A stretch of DNA of 64,000 nt, taken from Linnemannia hyalina (taxonomy: Eukaryota > Mortierellomycota > Mortierellomycetes > Mortierellales > Mortierellaceae). The translations under genes and the position numbers were made by a program. This document shows positions 1 through 11,747 of this stretch, piece by piece. Within the stretch, counting starts at the first letter, position 1. Each line of letters starts with the position of its first letter. The DNA lies in NCBI GenBank assembly GCA_019671135.1, contig JAHRHY010000002.1:930001-994000 (forward strand), given 5' to 3'. The notes below the pieces were generated by a model. That model did not search any database. It saw only the letters and a list, made by a program, of their open reading frames with translations, and was not told where the DNA came from.

Positions 1-281
1 AACCTGCAGTCGAAAAGTTGCCTGCTTCGCCCTTCTTTGCCGAGGCTTCTTCTCCTCAGTTGAACAGCCTTCGCCCTCAGCGAACTCAGTCCGAGACCAG
101 TGGATGGACCGCTCACCACTCCATGCCAGCCCACAGCTTCAACATGGGCTTCAACTACCAGGTCCCCGAACGCATGGCAACTTCAGGATACCCCATGGAT
201 GGACCCTCGATGCATGGAACCGATGAGCTGATGGAGATTAGCCAGAACATCCGCAACTTGCTGAAGATTCCGAGTCAGTAA
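1..281 (+). CDS. C-terminal end of a gene cut by the window edge; function not recognised
   Basis: The frame is open from base 3 to the TAA at 279-281 and gives the last ~92 residues of a protein whose start lies upstream of the window. The residues are rich in Ser, Pro, Met, His and Asn, with several Met (MATSGYPMDG, SMHGTDELMEI), and the chain ends in a short amphipathic helix-like tail, ISQNIRNLLKIPSQ. No catalytic or binding motif is visible. Disordered tails of this kind are common in fungal regulatory proteins, but nothing here proves a function. Third codon positions are strongly biased to C/G, as expected of a real exon. A T-rich stretch that could be 3' UTR follows. Confidence 0.7.
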   Translation, partial: PAVEKLPASPFFAEASSPQLNSLRPQRTQSETSGWTAHHSMPAHSFNMGFNYQVPERMATSGYPMDGPSMHGTDELMEISQNIRNLLKIPSQ

Positions 282-1088
282 AGCGGATCCGTCAGGATTC
301 AACCATTGTCGACTGCATTTTCAGCAACCCACCCCATTGTCGACCAGCCCACCACCTTTCCCTTCTCGCTTTTTCTCATCTTTACCTTTATTCTTTTTCA
401 TTGCCATTTGCTGTTGCGTACTTGCATACCCACCTTTCTCTTTATTTGTTTCCTCGAGAAAGGAACCCGTTCCTTGCATGCAATTTTTTGGTGTATTTTT
501 TCTTTTTCTTTTTCTTTTCGTTCTTTGTTTTTTTTTTACTTTTCTCTACCTTTTCGTTCTACCCCTCACAGGTTGCACAGTCTTTGTTGGACGAATGTTG
601 CATGCCAAGGAATGTTTTACTCTTTTGATTACTTTTATTCCTCCGCAAGCCAATCTTTTTCTCGCCTCTGCAGAGTCTTTCGTGTACATTCTTTCTCCTC
701 GTCCTTCTTTGTGCTTTTTTTTCTTTTTCAGTGCCAGTTTTTCTTCGCAGTTTGATTCTGTGTTGTTTTATTAGCCCTCTTGTACATTATTGGTATCCTG
801 TCGTTTCTTTCTTTTTTTTACTCCCGTGTACTCTACTCTTCCTTTTATGTTTCCCCTTTGGTCATTATTTCCTTTCCCTTATTTTCCTTTATTATCTGGC
901 GCCAACCTCTACCACCGTCAACGCCACGAGCCGTCACCCAGATCCGTTTTACACACTCTTTTGTCACCGAGTGCCTTGAGGCCCATCATATGTGGAAGTT
1001 TTGGGAGAAGTCCAACAAGAACGTTTTCGTGGAAGATGTTTTCCCCTAGGAACCAGGCGGAAAAAAAGACGAACAGCAGATAACGTAG
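282..1088. other. Non-coding, T-rich stretch (3' UTR / intergenic)
   Basis: Pyrimidine-rich DNA, with T dominant up to about base 890. Open frames here are Phe/Leu/Ser-rich translations of T/C tracts and have no codon bias, so I see no gene. Part of it is probably the 3' UTR of the upstream gene. Confidence 0.5.
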
Positions 1089-1802
1089 CATCAGGAGACG
1101 TTTGAGAAAGGAGGCAGAGCTGCAAGGACACAACTAGGATGTGATTCAACAACCCCACGATATCGACAGAAACAAACATCCTTTCAAACAGCCCTCGACA
1201 ACAACACAAACACAAACACAAACACAAACCATACTCGGACCTTTTTTTTCTCTTACCAGCACCTCGAAACTCCAACACCAGATACATTCTCTCGCCACCA
1301 ATCTGGTTCACAAAAACTCGAACCAGCCACAGTCAATCACCAACAACAAACAACACCAAGAGCAACAGTATCTAAGCACAATTATAACTACAACAGCAAA
1401 ACGCGTATTACAAGACCCCCACCTGCTCGTGCAGGAGCATGGCCCACTGATAGCAGTCATCAAGTTTCCTCTAGCAAACCCTTCAAGCCCAGCACCTTTT
1501 CTTTCCGTTACGATGGTCTCTCGAGCGATGTCCCCTACCGCCTAGATGATCATCACACCTTTTCTTTTCCTTCTTTCTTTCTTTCACCCTTTCCCTTCCC
1601 CCTTCCCCCTTCCCCCTTTCCCCCTTCCCCCTTCCCCCTTTCCCCATTCCCCTATCCCTTTTCCCCCTTCCCCCCTTCCCCAGTTTCCTATTCTTTTTCT
1701 ATCCCCTTCTTTCTTTCTATTTTCTTTTTGTCGTTTGGACATTCTAGTTGTTCCCTTGTTTGTGACTCTGAAGCGATTAGCGTTGTAGATTCCAAGGAAT
1801 GA
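1089..1802 (+). other. Long stop-free frame without a start codon (possible exon)
   Basis: The frame in phase with base 1089 stays open for 237 codons, from just after a TAG at 1086-1088 to a TGA at 1800-1802, and contains no ATG. Its middle part (about 1280-1550) reads like protein, for example ARAGAWPTDSSHQVSSSKPF and then FSFRYDGLSSDVPYRLDD. Bases 1560-1720 are a CCCTT/CCCCCTT low-complexity tract that would encode Pro/Phe/Ser only. It could be an internal exon of an unseen gene, a leader sequence, or chance openness caused by low complexity. I do not assign a product. Confidence 0.25.
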
Positions 1803-4800
1803 GCAAAATGAATAAACAACGACATTATTCCATTTTTTACTGTTCAATTGTTGACTTCGCCACGTTTTTACGACATGAAAAAAATGATTGTTGGAGAGAT
1901 GGCGCGTTTGTTTTCCACGTTACCGGGGAGGAAAGATGGGACGGTCAGATTGAGACACGTTGAGTGACGTGCCGGTGGCATTCTATTCGACAGAGGAAAC
2001 AGCCGCGCGAACTCGTCATTCTATGGCGGCTTACACATTGTTGTTGGTTTTTTGGCATTTGTTCATGGGAACCAGCAGTCGACAGGGGAAGGGGTAATAT
2101 GTTTATGTTTTCATGGTCCCCCTTTGGTGCCCCGGGTTGGGTTGAGTTGAGAAGGGATGGGCCTAAACCGTGATTTGGGGCTGTTGGATGGGGTCTCCCT
2201 GGGCGCCATGCTGACTTGAAAGAACTAAGGGAACGATGCATGGTTCAAAGAAGATACAATTGAACTGGAGAAAGGGGGGTAGAAAGTGTTTCATGTTTCT
2301 TGAAGCTTTGGGAGGGGTTGCTGGCAGTCTAGGGAGTTGGGAGTGCGAGGGGAGGGGGAAGATAGAAAATCATAATGTCGTACAGCATGATATCTTTGAA
2401 TCAGTGTAAAAAAAGGTATATGGCTTTTCTTATCGTTCTGCTTCTACTCGCCGGCTTTCTTGGGCACCGAACTCGACCACACGTACTCACACCTCGTTTT
2501 TTGTATTAGTTCAAGACTTCCAATTAATGTCGGTGAGGATAGATGGGGTCGAGTAAGGTTGGTAGTAGGGTAGGGGAGGTTGGTGTGTAAGAATGAGACA
2601 ACGAGAGCCGTTCTGTTTCTCTGTGTTTTTCGTCCTCAGTTAAGGCAGGGATGGTTGGGCGCTCGGTGATTGTGTGTGTGTGAGAGTGAGTGATAGAGAG
2701 CCTCGAAATGCAATGTAAGCGGATTGCGAATGCAAGTGTTGTGGGATTGGCGGCTTGCCTCTTCCCTGCTTGAACGGCGTGCATCAATTGAGGTAATAGG
2801 CCCCTCGCCGCGCAGTGAAGTGAAGTCATTGTTCGTGGGTATGTCCAATGCTCTCGTAGGTTGATATGAGCGATATGTAGGGGAAGGTGTACAGTACATA
2901 CATACTTGAACCAAGGTATATTGATAGGTTGGTAGATTGGCCGCTCTGTCGGTCTGTTGGTAACAGAATAATGGAACGGTTCGCGTTCAAATGATCAACA
3001 ATTAGTATGTGTGATGTGATTGACAAATAAATGTTCGCGAAGTGATAGAGTAAAAAAGGCGCGTTAAGCGGGGACGTGGCGTAATTGGTTGGTGACTACT
3101 TGATCTTGTCGTTTTCATTTCAGAACGCGTTTTGAAGGTGTATGTTGATGGTAGGAGGGAGATTCGGAAACAGGGGGCAGGGAGTAGGGAGAGAAGAGGA
3201 AGGGTGAATGCAGGAGTGCATCGCGCAATTAGCTCTCGAGATAGGGTAGACAGGGCACATCCACCCTTGGAGGTCCCTCCAGGGTGAGAGGAAAAACAGG
3301 TTCGCAATTAACTTTGTTGGTGGTGGTCCTCTTTTTTTTCCCGACCGACTCCCACGCCTTTTTTCATTCACTAATAGTCGCTCCCTCTCTCTACTCTTGA
3401 TGCTAACATTTTTTTCCTTGGTGCTTTGGAGAAGGAGGTGCAGATTCAATAATAGATGCAGGGACCGTGGAAACGTCTCAAAACGAAGATGCACCCCCAG
3501 CCCCCTCCTCCTCTACCATCCCACTCTATGCCATCCAATGCTGTGTGTTGGTGCAAGATAGGATGTTCTTTTTATTCCTCTTACCCATCTTCCATTCATC
3601 TAACCCCTTACTTTCATCCCCCTCTTTGCTTTCTTTCTGTCTGCTTGCTTTTTTCTCTAGCAGTGTATGCTCTTACATCCTCCTCCGTGCTCAATAAATG
3701 TGCGTTGGGGACATGGGACCTGTTGCCTTTCGCTTCTGCTCTGCTTAGCTTTACATGGAGAAGGAGGACTGGGAGAGTTGTCTGGGCCTCTGTACTTGCT
3801 ATGTCGCTCCCCTTCCCGTAGTTGGCATTGTCCCTCCCCCTCTTCATACTGCTCCTACCACTCTATCCCTCTCTCACCCCCTTGTTTTTATCCAACGCCC
3901 GTCTATTTTCTCTCTCCTTGTCTCCCTCCTTTTCTCTCTCCGTCCTCTCTGTCTCTCCGAGAAAAAAAATCGTTAATGTCGGATAATATCTATTTTTTGT
4001 TTTGTTTTTCCATTCCTTCTGTCTGTTGGTCTATAGTCGAGTCGAAAAACAACTCCTTGACAACTCCCATCATTTTTTTGTTTTTTTTTTAGTTATGTGT
4101 AAGACCTGGTTGTCGCTTTCTATTACCAGACCACCCCCCCTTGTTGGGTGACAAACAATGGGTTCAAAAGGTGCAGGGTTCACTTGTTTGTCTTGCTTAT
4201 TGCTTGTCGAGTCAGCCGTACTATCCTCACCCAGAGTTAATAGCCGTATACATGTCTGTCGATTGTCACGATCGACGCGTGCCTTGGGGCAAATTTTAAT
4301 CAGTCAGTCAGGCCAGGCCGCACACATACGACAATACCTAACACACGCGTACACACAAACAAGCACACTCTTTACTGAGCATGTACAGTGCATGTACTGT
4401 ACACCCCGAAAAAAAGGCAGCAAACAAATCGTTCGAGATTTTTTTTAACCTCACGACGGATCGTTCTGATCCGCCGCCCAGCAACATGCCCTTCTTCCCT
4501 AAATATGCCTTTTTTTTTATGTATATTTGCTCGGATACATGACATGACATCGCATGGCATGACACGATGGATGGCAGAGAGAGAGAGAAAAAAAATGGCT
4601 TGCATGTTTGCTATGTATTAGACTCCGCCATATAGAGTTTCGCCTTTTTTTTTCTGCTTTTCTCCAAGGTTCTGGAAAAACACGAAAAACGTGGAGGCAA
4701 CTGCAGTTGCTATGGATTTTTTTTTTGTCTCTAGTTTCTTATTCTTCACTTCAGTCGCGGTCCGATTTCTTTCCTCTGATACTCTGATAGACCATAGCGC

Positions 4801-7057
4801 GAAAGGGCTAGACAAGATGAGGAAGAGGAGTTAGGAGTGAACTATTGGAGAGACAACGACAAGAAAAATAAGGAACAAGGAACAAGGAGTAATGGAACAA
4901 GGGAGGAGAAAGGGGTCACGACAGCGGTGAAATAGAGTTTAGGGAAAAGAATGCAGCGACCTCTCTTGTCTTTGTCAGTCACTTACTTTGGAACTGTGGG
5001 CCTGTGTTGTTTCTCAGGGTCGGGTTGTTTGGGTCCAACCAACATGAGAAAGGGGGATAAGGGAGGGCAGAGAAGAAAGGAAGGAAGAAGAGAGATCAGA
5101 TCTAACCTCCTGAATTTCGAGGTGCGGTCGTACAAAGGCGCTGAAGGGGCACATTGACCACCCATGAGCCATGAGAAATAAGGGGGGTGCGTAGGGAGAG
5201 CGGCATAACAAAGAAAGGGATGTCGAAGGAGCGCTTATCTTCTCTTTGTCAGTTATAGAAAATAATCAACAGAGAACGAAAAGATGTAGTAGAGCATGAA
5301 TCGAAAACCATTGGAAAGAAAAGAGAGCGAGAAAAATAGCTGTGAGTGAGCGTTAAAAGAATAGAACGAAGGGACAGACATAGTGGGGCCAGCGAGAAGA
5401 AAAAAAAGGGAGGGAGAATGATAGGAAGCAATGAGCTTTTTGATGGAAAAAAATTAGCGGGAGGGAATGTAAGACCAAGACCAGGAACGCACAACAAAGG
5501 CACAACAAGGCAAAAAAGAAAACTTCTTGGCCCATGTGTGTGTGTCAATGTGTGTGTGACCATACGCCTTGGCTGTCTATCGTCTCGGGGATATACAACC
5601 AATACCCTCGTTTTCTTTTTGTGGTCGGTCAAGACATCGATCGCTACACAAAAAATTAAAAAGCATCGGTCGTCATAATGTTTGCCTTTTGTTTGCGGTC
5701 ATTAAGCTGCTTGTTGATGAACTACTTTTTCTTCCTTTATTCACGTTCCTTTTGAAAATTTGAAGCCGATTTATGTAATGACCAATGCACCATTGCATCG
5801 TTTTTGTTGTTGCCTTATCCATCAGAAACATAAAGGAAAAGGAAGGAACGACGATGGGTCGACAGAACATCCAAGATCATCAACAAAAGTTGAACAACAA
5901 CAGAGACCCATGTGTGTAAGTGTGGAAGAGAAAAAGTGCGGCAATGGCGCTCTCTTTTTTTTTGTGGGGCCACCGGCCCATTGAACACCGCCATTACACG
6001 AAATGAGACAGATCTGCCTTTGCTCTTCTTTTCTGTCCTTGTCTGCATGCAATCACGGTCTTTCTGCCTGGCAAGAAATTGCAGCTTTTGTATTGGGCAT
6101 GGCATGGCATGGCACGGATAGGATGGATGGTTGCCTGCTCATACACCCAATTCGCAAACATCGATGTGTCTGTTACAACATGCACGCAGCTTATTTCACG
6201 CTTCTCTCTCTCACCCCCCTTTTTTTCTCCTATGTAGCCATGCTATGGGTCACTTGTTAGCATACTTTTGCTTCTTCTCTCCTTCATCCATTTGGTTCAA
6301 ATGCGTCTTTCTACAATCTCTCTGTCGGTCCATTGGATGGCGGGTGAGTTGTTGTCTCCATGACTTCAGTGTAATTTATGAAGGGATGCAACCCTTGAAC
6401 CATGAGTCTCACGGCATGGATGGGTCCAACAGTGCTACCAGTGCAGTGCCTTTAGTAAACTATGAGATGGATGAAGGGGAGGCGATCCCCATTCTATCCT
6501 TCTGTTTCCTGTTCGACCCTCGATGCCCTTATTCATGTACTGTCATCCATGTACGTTTGATCCACATCCCATGCCCAGTGGCGATTGTTTCGAGTCTACT
6601 TTGCAGTGGATAATGCAAGGATACATGGTCGAAGCATAGATGATTGAAGAACAACAACAAGGTCTCAATGGGTACCTACAAGGATACGTCCTCATCCCAT
6701 ATGTTGGTCTCCCTCCCTCAACTGCTCGGACGCCAAAGTAGACAGACAGACGGACAAATACCATTGGCGTTCTACAACCATCTTCCCCATCCCATTGACA
6801 TCGACTGTTATTCTTACCATCATCGGTCATTTCCTCCACTTTTTATTCTTCCTTCCCTCTATTTTCCATATTAACTTTCTACGTAATCGGCAGCGACCAT
6901 TGCCTAGATCACAAGTATCAGACCCTGTATTATCCGTATTGGCACCATAATAATAGCCAAGGAAAAAAAAAAAGCAACGAAAGCAATCAAAGCAATCAAA
7001 GTAAAGCAAGGCAAAGCAAAATAGCAATAGCAGTAGGCAAGATCCCCGATTGCTCGG
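1803..7057. other. 5.3 kb with no supportable gene
   Basis: Alternating purine-rich and pyrimidine-rich blocks with many A/T homopolymers and short GT and CATG-type repeats (for example 4540-4580 and 6090-6125). All open frames are short, overlap on both strands and have low-complexity composition. No tRNA, rRNA or TE protein signature was seen. The length suggests an extended regulatory region upstream of the gene at 8056, or undetected non-coding transcripts. Confidence 0.45.
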
Positions 7058-8055
7058 TTGATCCCTCTCTCACTCACATACACACACACTCAACAACAGC
7101 CAGTTTGTCTTCCTCACCTACTGTTGCCCCTTCCCTCCAATTGCTCAGTTCTGGCTATAACGCGCCTCTCTCTCTTTTCTTCTTCTCTTCCCCTCCCACG
7201 TCTGGTGGTGGCCTGTATTTCTCTCCCTCCCTTATTGTCTGCTTGCCTTGCGCGTTGGCTTTATCTTTATCTTTTTGTTGTTCACAGCAATATTCATTCA
7301 GTTCAATCGTTTAAGAAAGCAAACAATAAGCGAAAGCATTCAATCGGTCAGTCAGTCAGTCAGACATTCAGAGCATTGTTTGATTTACTCATTGCTGTTT
7401 GTGCTCACTTTTTTCTTTCACTGTTGCATTACCAAACACATAACACAGTTCACCCCTTCCCCTCAATTCAACTACAACAAAACAAACAACAACCGACAAA
7501 CAATTGTACCATTGCATTGCGTTCCTCTCTCCTCTCTTTTGTCTCTCTTCTCTCCCTCTTTTCTCTCTCATTCTCTCACATACATAGACCTCTTTCTCGC
7601 ATTGACAACATCTTTTTTTATTTCTGTTCTGCGATTCGCTTTTTTTTCCTTTATAATTACGCCACTTTCCATCTCCTCTATTCCTCTCTTTTTCCGTTTT
7701 TCTTCTGTTGTTTTCTCTCCTCTTTCTCTTCCAGCCCCTCTTCGTTCTCGCTCACTTAATTTTTATCGCGTGTACCTTTATTCCCTCACTACTCTCCCTC
7801 TCCCTCTCCATCCATCTCTCTCCTAATTTTTCTCTCCACATATCTCTCTCTTTAAACGCGACCATCCTCCCTTCTTCGTTCACTCCTTCCTCTTCTCTTC
7901 CTTTCTTACCCTCCCGACCATCCATTCTACCTTTCCTTCTTCACCCTCCCCCGAGGAAGCACCATTCACCATCTATCTAACCAGCCATTTCACCCACACA
8001 GAACAACAACACGGTTCGAGAAGAAGCGACCGTCCACATATCCTCAAAAAGAAAG
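7058..8055 (+). promoter_or_regulatory. Pyrimidine-rich leader/promoter of the gene at 8056
   Basis: Almost pure C/T with CTCTCT, TTCC and CCCTCC runs, ending in a CA-rich stretch just before the ATG (AAAGATGGC). C/T-rich DNA directly upstream of starts is also seen here before the genes at 47858, 50393 and 54993 and, in reverse, before the kelch units. It is therefore probably promoter plus 5' UTR. No TATA box is evident. Confidence 0.4.
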
Positions 8056-10526
8056 ATGGCACCCTTTGTTAGTCCAAAGACATGGTTCAACAAACGCGGA
8101 GGTAGTGGTAGTGGTAGTGGTAGTGGATCCAAAAAGAAAAAGACTACACTCTCTACCACCACCTCGTCCTCCCTCACCATGACCTCCTTCCCCCTCAACT
8201 CTACCAACTACCACAACAAAGATCCCATCTATTATACCGCTCCTTCAGCTACCACACCGACCACAGTCGACATTGCCCTCGCACTTTCTAAACAGCGTGC
8301 CCTCTCCAGCAGCCCTATTTCACCCTTTGGAACCACTGCTTCTGGTACCACAACCCTCGTAAACAGCAACAGCACGACCACCAACTACCCTTCTGGGCGA
8401 TACATGGGCAAGGATGCTCCCATGCTTTCACCGACTTCTTCGGCAGGAAGCAACGGTACCGCTTCTGTCTCTCTTCCACACCTGCCCTACAACCCTGCAC
8501 TCTTTGGGACAACTCAACTCAATACTATTTCCAGCCCTGAACAAAGTTACATTCCTCGCACAACATATAAGCCGACCCCCTCTCGATCTGTTACCGCGAG
8601 TGACGACACCCCTGCAGCAGAAGTTTCGAACCCCTGCCACAAGGCACAAAAAGTACAAGAGCTTCAAAATCGCATCCTTCACCAGCATACGCCTCCCCCC
8701 AAACCCATCTCACCCCAGCCGCTCCCACTCCCAGCAGATTCCCAATCAATACAACTCGCGAATCTGTCGACCACCAAGGAGACTACCAAGGGCTCAGCGC
8801 GCGCACGGTGGTACCTGAATCGTGCCCGGACCAATCGCAACAAGAGCGCCCAGGACCTGACCCAGACACAAGACCACCAGATTCAAGAACAGCAGCAGCA
8901 GAAGCAGCCAGAGCATCAATTGGAACGTCAGTCATCCCGGGGCACATTCAAAGGCATGGCCGCAAGATTCCGTCCTTCCAGCGAGCATGTTCGTGCGCTG
9001 GAGACAGTGGTATGTGCAAACAATTTTTTTTTGTCAACAAACAAGCAAGGGGGCAGAAAGGGGAATACATGAGAATGGAAAAGTGGGCCAAAAGGGAAAA
9101 TGGGCATAAAATTCGGGAAGGCTGTACAAAGGCATAGAGCGAGCGGGAGGACATGGGTTTGGCGATTTTGTGCGTCCATTTTATTGTGTGCTACCATCGG
9201 AATGCCCTTCTACCTTCTACCCCCGTTTTTTTTTGCTAACAGAAAGTCCCTTGCTCTCTTTTATTCTCTCTGTTTTACCAGGCTCAAGAGTACGCACGAA
9301 CGATCAAGGCGTTGTGGCAGATGGTCGCGGAGGAGGAGCTGTCTCAAAGACTCGCCGATGCGACGCCCGAGGAACGCGAGTGGATCATCCTCCACCACAG
9401 CAACCACAGTGAGACCAGCACCCTTGCCAGTTGCTATTACATCCCCAACCAGCTCCTTAATGCCAATGCCTCGAGGAACCCCTACAACAGGTTCAGTCGC
9501 GAGAGTAATAGCTCTGAGGATAGTCGCAACAGCGGAGGCAATGGCTGCTGCGCTGCCTCCAGCTGCAACAGCCGATGCAACAGTCGTCTTTCCTATGTGG
9601 AGCCCACCTACAACAAGAACCATTATACCCACCACAGCCAGTCCGACCATTTCCAGGCACCGCCACTCTCTCCCATCCGTGAGTCCCAACATGTCCACGG
9701 CAGCCCTTCCTCTACCAAGCCCGAGACTTTCGAGACCGCGCCCCATCACCCTCAGCCTACTACCATGGGTATCCGCTCCACCTTCCAAGAATCCCGTCGC
9801 GTTCATCCCGACCCTCAGTCCTCGCCTGCCAGCAAGGACAGAGATACAGACATGTTCAACAACGACGACGACAGCAACGCCATCCAAAGACGAGCTGCCA
9901 AGATCTCTGACATGGTTAAGCAGTCTGCGATGGAGCTCCAAAAGCATGACCACTACACCCTCCAACAGAGGATCGACATGGAGGAGGACTGGAGGCTGCA
10001 AGCCAAGCTCCTCCAGGGCAATGTCGAGGCCGCAGTACGAATCCAATACAGCCGTGAACAACACAACAGCTTCTGCGCCGTCCACCGCCATACCAAGTTC
10101 CCCGAGTACGAGCCCCCAGAGGAAGACTACGACGACAAGGAGGAAATCTCTGACAATGATCCTCGACTGATGTCTAGCATCCTCAGTGCCGCTGCCGCCC
10201 TCGCGTCTGCACAAGGAGTCGATCCAGAGAAGGTTGCAAAGTACGAAGAGACCGGCATTCCAGCACGCAGTCGTAGGGACTATGATGATATCGAAAAGGA
10301 GCTCGAGCTCCTGGGTGTGTTGCGGTACGAGACTGGTACTGAGAGTCAGCTCGGTAGTGCGTTTTCGGAAGGCGAGGAGACATCCTCCGAGGGCGTCGCT
10401 GACCCAGAGGACCCTGAGACGATGTTGGGCGTTGCGCACAAGGTTGGCGTCTTTGGTGTCCGTCGCGAGAGCCGGTTGATGTACCATGTCCGTGATGGAC
10501 CTCGCCAGACTGTTGAAGTTGTCTAG
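8056..10526 (+). CDS. Two-exon protein of 732 aa, Ser/Thr/Gln-rich; function unknown
   Basis: Exons 8056-9009 and 9282-10526; the 272-nt intron has a GTATGT donor and a TTTTACCAG acceptor and keeps the frame. The N-terminal ~300 residues are low complexity: a (GS) repeat at about 15-25 followed by a Lys cluster, then Ser/Thr/Pro and Gln-rich stretches. The best ordered segment spans the splice junction (about 300-355), running from MAARFRPSSEHVRALETV into AQEYARTIKALWQMVAEEE and then ATPEEREWIILHHS, an amphipathic helical block. Further helical acidic segments follow (about 540-720), ending in acidic EGEETSSEG and DPEDPE stretches. No signal peptide or membrane segment is present, so it is probably intracellular. 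No known enzymatic motif was recognised. The splice reading is strongly supported because coding resumes in frame with good codon bias. Confidence 0.8.
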
Positions 10527-11261
10527 AGGAACGATGGAGACGCCAAACCAAGAGGGGTCGAAGGATGATCCCTCACACACACATTCAACCACAAATACCC
10601 ACCCCCTACAAAGTCGAACCTGACAACTTTCTTCATTTCCCCCTTCCCTCGCATTGACATGCACATACCCCTCTCCTTCATCTCTTTTCGCTTGTCTTTT
10701 TTTTTTTCACTCTACTCAATCCGTCCTACTTGTACTTGTATAATCCTCCTTCGTAATGTACATCACCTTCCCCACCCACCCTAACACCACCACAATTAGC
10801 CGACTAATAAAAATTCCAAAGATCGATCGCACCACATTTTTTCTTACTCTACCGAAACTTGCTCTTCACATACTAGTGGTGTATATAATGAAAAGACTGT
10901 CTACTTTGTTTTTCTTTTTGCCTGCAGATTTGACCTATTTGTCAAGAGTTCAGTACCAAAACAGGGGTCAGCATGTCTGCTCATGGACAGAAAAAAAATC
11001 ATCTCCATCGCCCCAATTCTTATACTTAAACAGACACAAACTCATCACGTTGCTCCAATTACCCATCGAAAGGGAGATATTCGTAAAAATGCATCTTTTG
11101 GATCCGTCCAGGTAGTCGCCCAAGAATATCAAGAAAGTCTTTCGAGGTTGGCACCAAGCAAACGCATAATCCCTCTGGGGGCTGTGCTCATGGCGGGAAA
11201 CAAAGGCATATTTGTAGCCCCTTCTTTTTTTTCGAGTAATCACAGACTGTCGTGCTGTAGT
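10527..11261. other. Intergenic region between the 8056 gene and the kelch array
   Basis: Downstream flank of the orphan gene, A/T-rich with short homopolymers; probably its 3' UTR and terminator region. No coding signal was found. Confidence 0.5.
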
Positions 11262-11747
11262 TAGTCCCCGAGCCCGGAATGTGGACAAGGCCTGTCGTTG
11301 GATCCTTTGGTCGCCTTCATACCGGTGTTCGATAACGTAGTTTTAGTTGCGGCATCCATCGGTTGCGACCAGGTATCCTCGTGAATGCTGTAGTTGGCAG
11401 CCAATTAGCCTAGGACCCACATCGTGAACAGGCGACCGCCCGGCGCGACCGACATGGAGTGTCCGTGAGGTGTCGATATGTTTGCAAGGTTGGCGGGGGG
11501 GGGGGGACTTTTGTTCCTTCCATGCTGGTTCGGAGACGTCCCAGGTTTGTGCCAGGTCAAGGGAGAAGAAATTATTCATAGCCGTAGAGGGACCGAATTA
11601 CGTATAGACTTGTCCGCCGTGGATGTATAGGGTGTTTTCGTCGACGATTGCGTAGGCCATGCCGGCGGTCGAGAGGAGTTGTGCCGCCACCACGTCGGCT
11701 GTTAGGAGGCAGAACGTTCCTGAAAGTCAAGTAAGGGCTCTCAGCTT
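11262..11747 (-). pseudogene. Kelch unit 1: decayed 5' part of a kelch membrane-protein gene
   Basis: On the minus strand the family N-terminus is recognisable: KLRALT, a stop, TFCLLTADVVAAQ (signal-peptide end), GMAYAIVDENTLYIHGG (first kelch strand pair), a TAA, then NNFFSLDLAQTWDVSEPAW. After a pure C run on this strand (G run at 11497-11507 on the plus strand) the frame shifts, and family sequence resumes with HGHSMSVAPGGRLFTMWV and, after another stop, LAANYSIHEDTWSQP. At least three in-frame stops and one homopolymer frameshift are present. Later exons are absent. This is the outermost and most decayed unit at the downstream end of the array. Confidence 0.8.

Noticed and set aside
7058..7826. 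Open frames of 190-230 codons in the pyrimidine-rich region
   Set aside because: Ser/Leu/Phe/Pro low-complexity translations of C/T tracts, overlapping in several frames with no codon bias.
9261..10664. Long minus-strand open frame (467 codons)
   Set aside because: It mirrors exon 2 of the plus-strand gene at 8056. The plus strand has correct splice continuity and codon bias; the antisense product is Val/Leu/Gly-rich shadow sequence.
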